Below are positions 43,084-51,519 of a stretch of 64,000 nt of DNA, piece after piece. The number at the start of each line of letters is the position of its first letter. Position 1 is the stretch's first letter. The DNA comes from Neobacillus sp. PS3-12 (lineage in GTDB: Bacteria > Bacillota > Bacilli > Bacillales > Cytobacillaceae), in assembly GCF_030915385.1 (NCBI RefSeq), contig NZ_CP133268.1, positions 1,922,001-1,986,000 of the forward strand. Reading direction: 5' to 3'. Below the pieces are notes generated by a model. The model had not been told where the DNA came from. It saw only the letters and a program-made list of their open reading frames with translations, and ran no database searches. Made by a program: the position numbers and the translations under genes.

Positions 43084-44340
43084 TTGAATACGGATGGAAA
43101 ACATGTCATCATTGATGCATTTCAATGCAATCGTGACTTTTTAAATAATAAGTCGTATTTAGAATCATTAATGATTCAAGTGGCAAAACACTTGAATATA
43201 AAGGTTTTATCCTCCTATTTCTATCCTTTTCAGCCGCAGGGGGTGACAGGAATGCTGGCATTGGCCAGTTCACATATGTCCATCCATACGTGGCCTGAAA
43301 ATGGGTATGCCTCATTAGACATTTATACCTGTGGTGAACGAAATCCTCTGGAACAAGCAGAATATCTTCTAAGAGGAATTTCTGCAAAAAAGGCAAGAAT
43401 TTATCGCCTTTCTCGCGGAGATACAAACCCTGGTAATTTTCAGGAATATCAGTGGCAATATCCTTCTGATCGGAATGAAACAGATCTTGAAAAAAATTTG
43501 GATGCTATTGGGCTGAATGTGATTTTAAATGGAGAGCATCGAAAAGTATTCATCGGCAATAGTGATCTTCACCATATTCAAGTGATCGAGGCCCCTGATT
43601 TAAGAATGTACCTCAATGGGCAGCTTCAATTTAGTTCTTTAGATGAACGGATCTATCATGAAGCACTTGTCCACCCAGCCCTTACGCTTGCCTCAAGCAA
43701 AGAACATATCCTTATTTTAGGAGGCGGAGACGGTCTTGCATTAAGGGAAATCCTAAAGTACCCGAACGTACATCATGTTACGCTTGTTGATGCAGATCCC
43801 TTGGTATTGGACGCAGCCAAATATGTACCAAACCTGGTAAGATTGAACCAGCACTCCCTTCACAATCCGCAGGTAACAATTCTTCAACAGGATGCTGCCG
43901 ACTTCCTGGTATCTAATCGCTTTTACTTCGATGCAATCATTGTTGACCTGCCCGATCCAACCACCAGAATCTTAAGCAACCTATATACCGTAGAGTTTTA
44001 TTCCCTGCTGAAACGTTCTCTTACAGATGACGGACTATTCGTCTGCCAAGCACACTCACTAGAGCTAACGCCGCTTGTCTATTGGAGTATCGGAAAAACG
44101 ATCGAAACTGCTGGCTATCAAACACTTAGCTATCACACGATTGTTCCATCTTTTGGGGATTGGGGATTTCATATCGCATCGAAAAAACCTATAGTATGGG
44201 GGAATCAGCAGGTTCAGGTTCCAACGCAAACCTTACCGACTAAACTTGAAAGTTTATCTTATTTCACACCTCATATGTTAGCAAAGAAAAAATTAGCCAT
44301 CGTGAATTCAATGAAAAACTCCATTCTACATATGATCTAA
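43084..44340 (+). CDS. SpeD-SpeE fusion: AdoMet decarboxylase-like domain plus aminopropyltransferase
   Basis: A 418-residue fusion. Residues 1-110 are a SpeD-type pyruvoyl decarboxylase (SSHMSIHTWPENGYASLDI, YTCG), with Ser63, His68 and Cys83 in the positions of the bacterial enzyme. Residue 62 is Ser instead of the usual Glu. Residues about 150-400 are a spermidine-synthase-like domain (LILGGGDGLALREILKYP, then VDLPDPTTR). Together they could make decarboxylated AdoMet and transfer its aminopropyl group. TTG 43084 is the start, with GGGGTG upstream. The residue-62 change could alter self-cleavage or substrate choice. No polyamine-precursor gene is adjacent. Confidence 0.9.
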   Translation: MNTDGKHVIIDAFQCNRDFLNNKSYLESLMIQVAKHLNIKVLSSYFYPFQPQGVTGMLALASSHMSIHTWPENGYASLDIYTCGERNPLEQAEYLLRGISAKKARIYRLSRGDTNPGNFQEYQWQYPSDRNETDLEKNLDAIGLNVILNGEHRKVFIGNSDLHHIQVIEAPDLRMYLNGQLQFSSLDERIYHEALVHPALTLASSKEHILILGGGDGLALREILKYPNVHHVTLVDADPLVLDAAKYVPNLVRLNQHSLHNPQVTILQQDAADFLVSNRFYFDAIIVDLPDPTTRILSNLYTVEFYSLLKRSLTDDGLFVCQAHSLELTPLVYWSIGKTIETAGYQTLSYHTIVPSFGDWGFHIASKKPIVWGNQQVQVPTQTLPTKLESLSYFTPHMLAKKKLAIVNSMKNSILHMI

Positions 44341-44354
44341 AAGGATAAAGTGGA

Positions 44355-44392
44355 AAAGGCATCCGAACTGGCTTATTCAGTAGGATGCCTTG
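44355..44392 (+). terminator. possible weak terminator after speD-speE
   Basis: AAGGCATCC and GGATGCCTT form a 9-bp stem with a 20-base loop, but no T-run follows. Confidence 0.4.
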
Positions 44393-44469
44393 GGTCTCAA
44401 TCTAGGACGAACACCATAAGATGTTCGTAGGGAGGAATTATTTTTCTAAAAAAGTCACTAGGGCGAACT

Positions 44470-45435
44470 TCAGGGTATCAGTAGAATTTTACCTACACTT
44501 TGTCTGCTTTCCAGTAAAATATGGGCTTTGGCTCCATCCTTTAAAGGAAATATCGTAAGCTTTGGTACATTTATTTTTCCTTCATTTATCCAATCGAATA
44601 GTTGCTTTGAACGTTTTTTTCTTTCCCCTAAGGAAGTCAAAACATTCCACAGGTCTCCTCCAGTTAGTGTTTTAGAAGTATCCATCAGCATTCGCGGGTC
44701 CACTGGATCAGGGTCTCCTCCTGACATTCCAAAAAATACAACTGTTCCTCCAATTTTAGCGGCTTCAAAACTTTTCTCTAAAGTAGAACCCACTGATTCA
44801 TAAACAACATCCACACCACTGCCGTTTGTAACTTCCTTTACTTTTTCACTCCATTCCTCTTCGTATAAAAAGACATAATCGGCTCCTGATACATAAGCAG
44901 CTTTTGATTTTTCCAAGGAAGAGGTAAGACCAATTACTTGCCCGCCCAGCAATTTACAAATCTGAATAAGATTCTGACCTACACCTCCAGCTGCTGCATG
45001 AACGAGAATCGTGTCTCCTTCTTTAATTTCATAACTGTCCTTGGTTAAATACTGTGCAGTTAGACCTTGCAATAGAATTGAAGATGCTGCTTCAAAGGAA
45101 ATGTCATCGGGTAACGGAATCACTTTTTCCTCGGGAACGGCGACTAACTCTGCGTTGGCAAATGGGACATCAGCAAATGCAACGCGGTCTCCAATTTTTA
45201 TGCTCGTTACACCAGTACCAACTTGCTCCACTATACCGGAGCCTTCATAACCTAATATGTAAGGTGGTTCACCAGCCAGATGGTAATTTCCCTTTCTTCT
45301 GTAAATATCAGCAAAATTCAACCCAATTGCTTTCATCTTCACCAGTATTTCGTTTTCTTTAATTGCTGGGTCAGGGATTTCTTTATATTGCAGCACATCA
45401 GGTCCGCCAAACGATTCAAAAATGAGTGCTTTCAT
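44470..45435 (-). CDS. NADPH:quinone oxidoreductase (zinc-free MDR family)
   Basis: A 321-residue medium-chain dehydrogenase/reductase of the quinone-oxidoreductase group. GROES-like N-domain (ILVKMKAIGLNFADIYRRKG, GYEGSGIVEQVG), then the NADPH-binding AAGGVGQNLIQICKLLG. No structural or catalytic zinc Cys set is present, as expected for QOR. AAAAGGAGAATTAA precedes the ATG. The gene is alone and divergent from a GNAT gene. Confidence 0.9.
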   Translation of the reverse strand: MKALIFESFGGPDVLQYKEIPDPAIKENEILVKMKAIGLNFADIYRRKGNYHLAGEPPYILGYEGSGIVEQVGTGVTSIKIGDRVAFADVPFANAELVAVPEEKVIPLPDDISFEAASSILLQGLTAQYLTKDSYEIKEGDTILVHAAAGGVGQNLIQICKLLGGQVIGLTSSLEKSKAAYVSGADYVFLYEEEWSEKVKEVTNGSGVDVVYESVGSTLEKSFEAAKIGGTVVFFGMSGGDPDPVDPRMLMDTSKTLTGGDLWNVLTSLGERKKRSKQLFDWINEGKINVPKLTIFPLKDGAKAHILLESRQSVGKILLIP

Positions 45436-45561
45436 TTAATTCTCCTTTTCTCTTAAAGAAATTTAGATAAATTTATATGATATACTCTCCAAAATACTGC
45501 GAGAAGGTTTTCCAACTATTATTATAAAAGAAACATATAGTATAAAAAAGGAAATGATATC

Positions 45562-46026
45562 ATGATTAAATTAATTGATTTTAAAGATGATCGTCTTGTT
45601 AAGGAATTATATGAATTGCAAAGGGCAGCTTATTTGATTGAAGCGAGGCTAATTCATTTTTATGATATCCCCCCGTTGAAAGAAACAATCGATGAATTAA
45701 CAGAATGCGATGAGATCTTTTTTGGATACTTTGAAAAAAATGAACTGGCAGGTGCCCTATCGTATACCATTGATGGGCATGAATTGTCGATCTGTCGGAT
45801 GATTGTCCATCCTAATTATTTTCGAAAAGGGATTGCGCACGAGCTCTTGCATGCTGCTGAGAAAAGGAATGTGGATATATCTACTATTAAAGTATCAACC
45901 GGTAAAGAAAACCTTCCTGCCAGGGCCCTTTATCTGAAAAATGGTTTTCACCACATAGAAGATATTGAAATCGTTCCTGGATTTTTGCTCAGCAGCTTTA
46001 TTAAAGATGATCTGTCCCAAAAATGA
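45562..46026 (+). CDS. GNAT family N-acetyltransferase
   Basis: A 154-residue GNAT. Motif A reads ICRMIVHPNYFRKGIAHELLHAAEKR (only R-K-G of the usual R/Q-x-x-G-x-G/A is seen), followed by VSTGKENLPARALYLKNGFHHIED. AAAAAAGGAAATGATATC precedes the ATG. Substrate unknown. Confidence 0.87.
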   Translation: MIKLIDFKDDRLVKELYELQRAAYLIEARLIHFYDIPPLKETIDELTECDEIFFGYFEKNELAGALSYTIDGHELSICRMIVHPNYFRKGIAHELLHAAEKRNVDISTIKVSTGKENLPARALYLKNGFHHIEDIEIVPGFLLSSFIKDDLSQK

Positions 46027-46101
46027 AAAATGAGCGCTGATCCATGTTCCAGGATTGCGCCCTTTGGGTAATCTTTTTCCCACTTCATTAGTCAAACAAA
46101 G

Positions 46102-46809
46102 CTAGCACCTGACATATTTGCGTTTGAAACCAAGTCTTCCTCTATCTACTTCCTTTTGGATACTTTCGGAAGCTAGCAGAATACTGCTTTTCTTCTTGTC
46201 CCTTTTGATTTCGACTGGGCCTACTTTCTTTGCGGTTTCAACCGCCTTTTCATGAAGGGGCAAATAGGAAAGCCCGACTGTGTAAATAAAATTATTCATA
46301 GAGGATTTTGTTCGATCAGGAGAATGATGAATCGTATTTTCTACCTGATCAAGCATACTGGCAATTTTATTTGTATTGAATTCGCTGTCAGGGCGTCTAC
46401 CCAAAAGCCAGCAGTAGCAGCTCCAGCCTGCCGACATTTTAAGTTCTTCCCCGCTTGCGATCCATTTGTCCGCAACTGCCTTCGCAATATCGGCTTCAGA
46501 CAAAGTGACTGCAACCACATAATCCGATAGCATATAAAAATAAGCCCCATCTATCCAAAGCTCAAAATCCGCCTCCATCATTGTCATTGGGTCCGCAATA
46601 ATACCAGCAAAATACATGGCATCATAGTTTCCGGTGGCGTATAGCTGCTCAGCTAAAGGCTGATTTTTCTTGATTTTCTTTGCGATTGGCTTCATTGCCC
46701 CTGTAGCTACGCCAAAAAGAGGCTCGTGTGCACCATTGCTTAAGTAAGTCTTTTTCGTTCGTTCCTTACCGAGCGCTTCTAATTCCTGCATAACCATTTC
46801 GAAATCCAT
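46102..46809 (-). CDS. AlkD-like DNA alkylation repair protein
   Basis: A 235-residue all-helical HEAT-like protein of the DNA-alkylation-repair family. FGVATGAMKPIAKKIKKNQ, YDAMYFAGIIADPM and WIDGAYFYMLSDYVV fit its repeats. AlkD removes bulky cationic alkylpurines without base flipping. Several relatives have lost activity, so function is at family level. It is followed by no partner. The upstream GNAT gene is on the same strand 18 bases away, probably one transcript. Confidence 0.85.
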   Translation of the reverse strand: MDFEMVMQELEALGKERTKKTYLSNGAHEPLFGVATGAMKPIAKKIKKNQPLAEQLYATGNYDAMYFAGIIADPMTMMEADFELWIDGAYFYMLSDYVVAVTLSEADIAKAVADKWIASGEELKMSAGWSCYCWLLGRRPDSEFNTNKIASMLDQVENTIHHSPDRTKSSMNNFIYTVGLSYLPLHEKAVETAKKVGPVEIKRDKKKSSILLASESIQKEVDRGRLGFKRKYVRC

Positions 46810-46827
46810 CGGTTTGCACTTCCTTCT

Positions 46828-47388
46828 TTAATTGATTTTGGCATATATACAGGTATCACGGGTTTCTTTCCGATCTACAGAAAGGCCGTCATTTTTTAAG
46901 ATTCCTTCCAAGGTAAAACCTAATTTCTCCGCTATCGCCCGACTTTTGCTGTTTTTGCTATCACAACGGATTTCTACTCGTTTTGCATGTAATTCGCTAA
47001 AAGCAAATTCTGTGAGTGCCTGAGTAGATTCCGTAATATAACCCTTGCCACTATGTCTGGTATCAATCCAGTAACCTATTTCGAACTTTGGCACATCCCA
47101 GTTCATCCGATGCAAGCCTGTCCCCCCGATGAATTCGCCAGTTTCTCGATTAAATATATGAAGCCTTAGATCCTCTCTAGTTAAAAATTTAGCGTGTGCC
47201 TCACGTATAATTGTCTCGACATCCTCTTCAGTCTGTTCTCTATTTGCCCAAGGCATCCAAGGCTTCAACTCATTTAATGATGCCTTCATTGCTTCATATA
47301 CCACTTTTCCATCCCCAGGCATCGGCTTACGAATTAAAAGCCTCTGGGTATAAATTTCTTCTGGAAAATCGATTAATATTGGTTTCAT
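46828..47388 (-). CDS. RimJ/RimL-type GNAT acetyltransferase
   Basis: A 186-residue ribosomal-protein-type GNAT. It starts MKPILIDFPEEIYTQRLLIR (the usual ETERL-like start), then MNWDVPKFEIGYWIDTRHSGKGYITES, ALTEFAFSELHAKRVEIRCD and NSKSRAIAEKLGFTLEG. ATG 47388 is selected because AGAGGGG is ten bases upstream; an upstream extension in the same frame lacks a site. Substrate may be a protein N-terminus or an antibiotic; unknown. Confidence 0.88.
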   Translation of the reverse strand: MKPILIDFPEEIYTQRLLIRKPMPGDGKVVYEAMKASLNELKPWMPWANREQTEEDVETIIREAHAKFLTREDLRLHIFNRETGEFIGGTGLHRMNWDVPKFEIGYWIDTRHSGKGYITESTQALTEFAFSELHAKRVEIRCDSKNSKSRAIAEKLGFTLEGILKNDGLSVDRKETRDTCIYAKIN

Positions 47389-47476
47389 GCAAGTTGTACC
47401 CCTCTCTGGCTTAAATGCTTGTCCTATATTCACATCCTATTACAAAAAAACATCCTAACACAATAATTAAAAGCTA

Positions 47477-47650
47477 ACAAAAGCCGCTTTCTGTCTTCGG
47501 ACAGGGGGCTGATATTTTCGATTTCTTCTGTCCGAAGTTGACTTGACTTCGGACACGCCCCTGCTAATTTTGCGATCCACTGTCCGAAGTTGCCTTGACT
47601 TCGGACACGCCTCGGCCAATTTCGCTTTCTCCTGTCCGAAGTGGCTCACA
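47477..47650. repeat. 52-bp-period intergenic repeat, TGTCCGAAGT/ACTTCGGACA family
   Basis: TGTCCGAAGT starts at 47529, 47581 and 47633, exactly 52 bp apart, and the CTTCGGAC arm is found at 47495 and 47547 with the same spacing. Each unit contains a perfect inverted repeat, TGTCCGAAGT-TG(A/C)CTTG-ACTTCGGACA. The repeat lies between the divergent GNAT and FNT genes. Confidence 0.92.
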
Positions 47651-47780
47651 TAAACCTTTTTAAGCATGCGACTCAGTCCAATTTCAAACTGGGCCTATTT
47701 CACATATAAAGTTATACATAACACTACTATTTTTTGTAAAAAATATAATGGAACCTTTTAATATGATTGGTGGTAAATAA

Positions 47781-48578
47781 ATGGAAACGGGTTTTTTAAT
47801 TGAAGTGGAAAAGCTGGCTGCGAAAAAATTTAAAATCTTTAAGAAAAGTCTGTTCCGATACATTCTTAGAGCCATGCTAGCCAGTATGTTTATCGGGTTC
47901 GGGGTCATCGTTGCTTTTAAATCAGGGAACTTTTTTTATTTGGTACACTCCCCATTGACCTATCCAATGGCGGCCATAACCTTTGGAGCAGCTATCATTT
48001 TAATTGCCTATGGAGGGGGAGATTTATTTACAGGAAATACCTTTTACTACACCTATGCAGCACTCCGAAAAAAAATGGCCTGGATCGATGTTATGAAATT
48101 ATGGGTATTTAGTTATATCGGTAATATGCTGGGTGCCGCAGCTTTTGCTTTGCTGATCTATTTAACGAATCTTTTTGCGGAGACAACAGTAAATGGCTTT
48201 TTGTTAAGTGTTGTCGAAAAGAAAATGGAAACACCAATGTTCGAGCTGTTTTTTCGAGCAATCCTTTGTAACTGGCTGGTTTGTCTCGCATTTTTTATTC
48301 CCATGGGCCTAAAAGGTGATGGACCCAAAATGTTTTCGATGATGTTATTCGTGTTTTGCTTTTTTGTTTCAGGGTATGAGCACAGCATTGCCAATATGTG
48401 TACCTTTGCCATTGCATTAGTCATACCCCATCCCGAAACCATTTCAATGGCTGGGGTCATACATAACCTGATCCCGGTGACGTTAGGAAATCTGGTTGGG
48501 GGCGTTGGGATGATGGGCTTCATGTATTACCATGCGAATAAGCCCTTTTTTGATGAAGCAGATAATCCAAGCGATTAA
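47781..48578 (+). CDS. formate/nitrite transporter family (FNT) channel
   Basis: A 265-residue FNT protein with six helices. AYGGGDLFTGNTFYYT covers the omega loop of the second/third helix region, and GYEHSIANMCTFAIA the second broken helix with the central His motif; NWLVCLAFFIPMG is also conserved. FNT pentamers conduct formate, nitrite, hydrosulfide or lactate. No metabolic partner is adjacent, so the anion is unknown. GGTGGTAAATA precedes the ATG. Confidence 0.9.
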   Translation: METGFLIEVEKLAAKKFKIFKKSLFRYILRAMLASMFIGFGVIVAFKSGNFFYLVHSPLTYPMAAITFGAAIILIAYGGGDLFTGNTFYYTYAALRKKMAWIDVMKLWVFSYIGNMLGAAAFALLIYLTNLFAETTVNGFLLSVVEKKMETPMFELFFRAILCNWLVCLAFFIPMGLKGDGPKMFSMMLFVFCFFVSGYEHSIANMCTFAIALVIPHPETISMAGVIHNLIPVTLGNLVGGVGMMGFMYYHANKPFFDEADNPSD

Positions 48579-48607
48579 ACCCAGGCGGCCCCCCATATAC
48601 GGGTCTC

Positions 48608-50281
48608 TTAACGATTCTTATGAACAAACGGGTGCCTTCTCGGACCCCTTCTTCTTCCTGAACCTGTCCTGACTGCTTGAAAAAGCGTAATAAGTCCGCC
48701 AACAATCATAAATGAAATACCAACACCATTATGTTGGTTCATAATTTGTGAGCCTGCGATTAACAGCCCCGTCCCAAAGACAGCGAAAACAATCCTTCTA
48801 GTTTGATAAATTTGCATATCTGCCAAATTCTTTTCAAATGATTTTGGCGGAGCCATTCGAATTTCTCCTGATTCAAATTGATCTATTAAATTGACGGCTT
48901 TTCTGAATGTAGGAATTACATTTAAGAAAGTACTCTTTACCTGGTCAAAAACCTTTTCTTTCGTTGGACTAGCTTCCGCACTGCCCATCATCTCTTCCAC
49001 ATAAGGCTTTGTCAGAGCAACTAAGTCAAAGTCAGGGTCCAAACCATTGCAAATACTAAAGACCGTCATAATGGCCTTGCCTAAAAAGGTTGTTTGTGAT
49101 GGGATTTGGAATGGCTGCTGGTATAAAAATTCACGCAGTTCATCAAGAAAATCTTCATTTTGGATTTTTTTAATATTAAATCCACCATCTGAAAAACTAG
49201 AAAGAATCACTTTTACATTCTTTGTAAGAGCCGCTTTATCCGTTTGTTTCCTTAAGAACCCAAGATCGTCAAGAGCTGCAACAATTCCTCCAGGATCTTT
49301 CAAATAAATGGAAAGCGATAGCTTCACGATATTTTCCTTCATTTGGTCGGACACCATGCCAACCATGCCAAAGTCAATATAAACCAATGTTCCATCGTTT
49401 TTTACCAACAAGTTTCCCGGATGTGGATCGGCATGGAAAAAGCCATCCTCCATCAATTGTTTTAAATAGGATAAGTAAAGGATTTTTGCCAGCTTTTTCT
49501 GATTGACCTTCCCTTCAAGCCTGTCAATCTCGTTTATTTTCACGCCTTCGACAAACTCCATGACAAGCACCTTGCTCGTTGAAAACTCCTTATATACTGT
49601 TGGAACCGAAACACCTGGGAAATCCGCAAACTGATCTCGAAAAGTCTCCAGATTTTTCACTTCTTTTTTATAATCCAATTCTTCGTTAATCACTTCATCA
49701 AATTCTTGGTAAACATCATCCAAGTCTACAAACTTTTCTACTTTGGTGAATCTTTGGGCAAACCGAATCAGCATTTTAAGTGTAGATAAGTCAAGAGCGA
49801 CAATATCCTCAATCCCTGGCCGCATCACCTTAATCGCCACCGTGTCACCATTCTTTAGGATGGCTTTATGGACCTGCCCCAGCGATGCTGCCGCAACCGG
49901 TGTGTAATTGAAGCTTTCAAACAGGACATCAATGGATGCGGATAGCTCTTGTTCGATTCTTTTCACAACAATCTTCGTCTCAACAGGAGCTACCGAATCC
50001 TGAAGCTCTGATAAAATGTCTGTATATTCTTTTGGTAAAATATCGACTCTCGAACTGACAAATTGACCGAGCTTGATGATCAACCCACCTAATTCAACAG
50101 CTGTTGCCGCAAACTTTTTTGCCTGCCTCGTATATGCCTTTTTATACTTGGCTTCCTTTTTTTCCTTGCTTAAAAACTTTTTTCTTTTTCCAAGCCACCA
50201 GAATTGCATAAAAAAGCCAATAAACATAAAAAAGGTGATGCGAAATCTTTTATTGCGTAATAACCGTACCAACTCCCGCAT
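48608..50281 (-). CDS. ABC1/UbiB-family atypical kinase
   Basis: A 557-residue UbiB/AarF protein. The family marker KLGQFVSSRVDILPKEY (KxGQ motif) is followed by the A-rich loop AAASLGQVHKA, the catalytic DGFFHADPHPGNLLV and DFGMVG. Two C-terminal helices anchor it in the membrane (RIVFAVFGTGLLIAG, VGISFMIVGGLITLF). UbiB proteins are ATPases needed for quinone biogenesis or lipid handling. An AbrB-like gene lies 67 bases upstream on the same strand. GGAGTGG precedes the ATG. Confidence 0.92.
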   Translation of the reverse strand: MRELVRLLRNKRFRITFFMFIGFFMQFWWLGKRKKFLSKEKKEAKYKKAYTRQAKKFAATAVELGGLIIKLGQFVSSRVDILPKEYTDILSELQDSVAPVETKIVVKRIEQELSASIDVLFESFNYTPVAAASLGQVHKAILKNGDTVAIKVMRPGIEDIVALDLSTLKMLIRFAQRFTKVEKFVDLDDVYQEFDEVINEELDYKKEVKNLETFRDQFADFPGVSVPTVYKEFSTSKVLVMEFVEGVKINEIDRLEGKVNQKKLAKILYLSYLKQLMEDGFFHADPHPGNLLVKNDGTLVYIDFGMVGMVSDQMKENIVKLSLSIYLKDPGGIVAALDDLGFLRKQTDKAALTKNVKVILSSFSDGGFNIKKIQNEDFLDELREFLYQQPFQIPSQTTFLGKAIMTVFSICNGLDPDFDLVALTKPYVEEMMGSAEASPTKEKVFDQVKSTFLNVIPTFRKAVNLIDQFESGEIRMAPPKSFEKNLADMQIYQTRRIVFAVFGTGLLIAGSQIMNQHNGVGISFMIVGGLITLFQAVRTGSGRRRGPRRHPFVHKNR

Positions 50282-50347
50282 TCTTGTCCACTCCTTCTGC
50301 TGCCATTTTCATTGGACAAGCCTGCGTGCTGTCCTTTTGATTATGTA

Positions 50348-50617
50348 TTACTCTTCTTCCTCTGGGTCACTATCGGTCTTATCCAGGATTTCTTTGGCGA
50401 TTTTTTCGAATTTCTTTGATTTTGCAAAGAAAAAGTTTGCAAATTTATTGAGGATTTCTGATTTCACAAGAATGACAGCACCTTTTCTGGCATCGCCAAA
50501 CACGACAAACTTTTCACCTGGCTGGATATCCAACTCTTCCCTTGCATCTGATGGAATAACAACTTGTCCTCTTTCTCCCATACTGGTCGTTCCAAAAAAT
50601 TTTCCATGATTCATCAT
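50348..50617 (-). CDS. AbrB/SpoVT-type transcriptional regulator (89 aa)
   Basis: An N-terminal swapped-hairpin AbrB domain (FGTTSMGERGQVVIPSDARE, ELDIQPGEKFVVFGD) is joined to a helical, Phe/Lys-rich C-terminal part (FANFFFAKSKKFEKIAKEIL) and an acidic tail. This layout is that of AbrB-family transition-state-like regulators. AGGAGGTG precedes the ATG at 50617; an ATG one codon on is also possible. A palindrome near the promoter suggests autoregulation, and the UbiB-like gene downstream may be a co-transcribed target. Confidence 0.85.
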   Translation of the reverse strand: MMNHGKFFGTTSMGERGQVVIPSDAREELDIQPGEKFVVFGDARKGAVILVKSEILNKFANFFFAKSKKFEKIAKEILDKTDSDPEEEE

Positions 50618-50640
50618 CACTATGCACCTCCTGCATACAT

Positions 50641-50699
50641 GTATGATAAATCATACTTTTCATACCTACTATACTATTCACAGAATCTACATATGGCAA
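50641..50699 (-). promoter_or_regulatory. promoter and palindromic operator of the AbrB-like gene
   Basis: On the minus strand TTGCCA (50694-50699) and TAGTAT (50671-50676) are 17 bases apart. Downstream in the leader, GTATGAT-AA-ATCATAC (50641-50656) is a perfect inverted repeat with 7-bp arms, next to the ribosome binding site. Confidence 0.6.
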
Positions 50700-50776
50700 C
50701 TTTTTGTCTAAACCAAAAACCATCTGCTTGTACTCAGATCGCTTTTGGTTTAGCTTTCTCTTTTAATCATATGTTA

Positions 50777-50962
50777 TTACTCTTGCATCTTTTTCTTGAT
50801 GGCATCAATCACTCGTTGATCGCCCATATCCATTGCAACCTGCAAAAGTTCATTTAAACTATGGAATGAACTGTTTCGAGATTGCTTCTTGGGCGAGCTT
50901 TGTTCTGCCTGTTCAGCTTGTTTTGTTTCTTCAGTAGTCTTTTCCACTTCGTCTTTTGCCAT
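50777..50962 (-). CDS. small acidic hypothetical protein (61 aa)
   Basis: ATG 50962 follows AGGGGGAAAACA. The N-terminal half is a disordered Glu/Gln/Thr/Lys stretch (EVEKTTEETKQAEQAEQ), the C-terminal half a probable helix (FHSLNELLQVAMDMGDQRVI). It has no membrane segment and no known domain. It may be a regulatory adaptor; I do not recognise it. Confidence 0.6.
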   Translation of the reverse strand: MAKDEVEKTTEETKQAEQAEQSSPKKQSRNSSFHSLNELLQVAMDMGDQRVIDAIKKKMQE

Positions 50963-51191
50963 TGTTTTCCCCCTATAAAAGAGCACTCAAGCTTAATTAA
51001 TATGACTATACCTATGATTCTATGATAGTAGAAATAGAAGTAAGCGGATAGATTATTTTTGAAAATTTAAAGAATTTCACCTAAGCCTTTTGCCGTAACT
51101 TCATTTAAGTGAATACTACTCCTCACTAATTACTGATTATTAATTGAAGAATGAATAAACATAATATAACTCTATTGAAGGAGAACCCTAA

Positions 51192-51263
51192 ATGGAATAT
51201 AATCCAACCCCAATTAATACTGAAAATATAAGCTCTTTCCCATCATCACCGAGTCAGACATAG
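51192..51263 (+). CDS. possible 23-aa peptide
   Basis: ATG 51192 follows GAAGGAGAACCCTAA, a strong ribosome binding site. The product is Asn/Pro/Ser-rich (MEYNPTPINTENISSFP). No terminator follows and no family is recognised, so this is weak. Confidence 0.25.
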   Translation: MEYNPTPINTENISSFPSSPSQT

Positions 51264-51334
51264 AAACCGATCACGCCATTGAAACATATAGGAAGGCAGT
51301 CCTCCATTTTTTTTAAAGGACCGAAATCCTTTGG

Positions 51335-51430
51335 TGCCACTTCTCTTATATTTGTTATGAGATTCGGCATCATAAGGACTCCATGGTGCCACTTCTCTTA
51401 CCTTTTTTATTAGATCCGGCATCATCATAT
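51335..51430. repeat. 52-bp-period intergenic repeat, GTGCCACTTCTCTTA/CGGCATCAT family, copy 2
   Basis: GTGCCACTTCTCTTA begins at 51335 and 51387, exactly 52 bp apart, each followed by TTATGAGAT-CGGCATCAT or a close variant. GGCATCAT and ATGGTGCC form an inverted pair between units. It is related to the repeat at 27542-27713. Confidence 0.85.
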
Positions 51431-51465
51431 GACCTCTATCGTTCCTGGGTTACCCAAATCGAACG

Positions 51466-51513
51466 TAAAAGGCGGTTCCTCCCCTTTCACTAGGAAAGAG
51501 CAGAACCGCCTTC
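51466..51513 (-). terminator. terminator of the FHA/PP2C/kinase/surface-protein operon
   Basis: AAGGCGGTTC and GAACCGCCTT form a perfect 10-bp stem (loop with an inner CCTTTC/GAAAG pairing), followed on the minus strand by TTACG. Confidence 0.8.
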
Positions 51514-51519
51514 TTATAG

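Noticed and set aside
47467..47667. 66-residue minus-strand reading frame
   Set aside because: It consists of the TGTCCGAAGT repeat; no start signals or protein-like pattern.
7060..51430. CRISPR array as explanation of the regular repeats
   Set aside because: Whole 52-bp units are imperfectly repeated; there is no constant repeat with unique spacers, and no cas gene.
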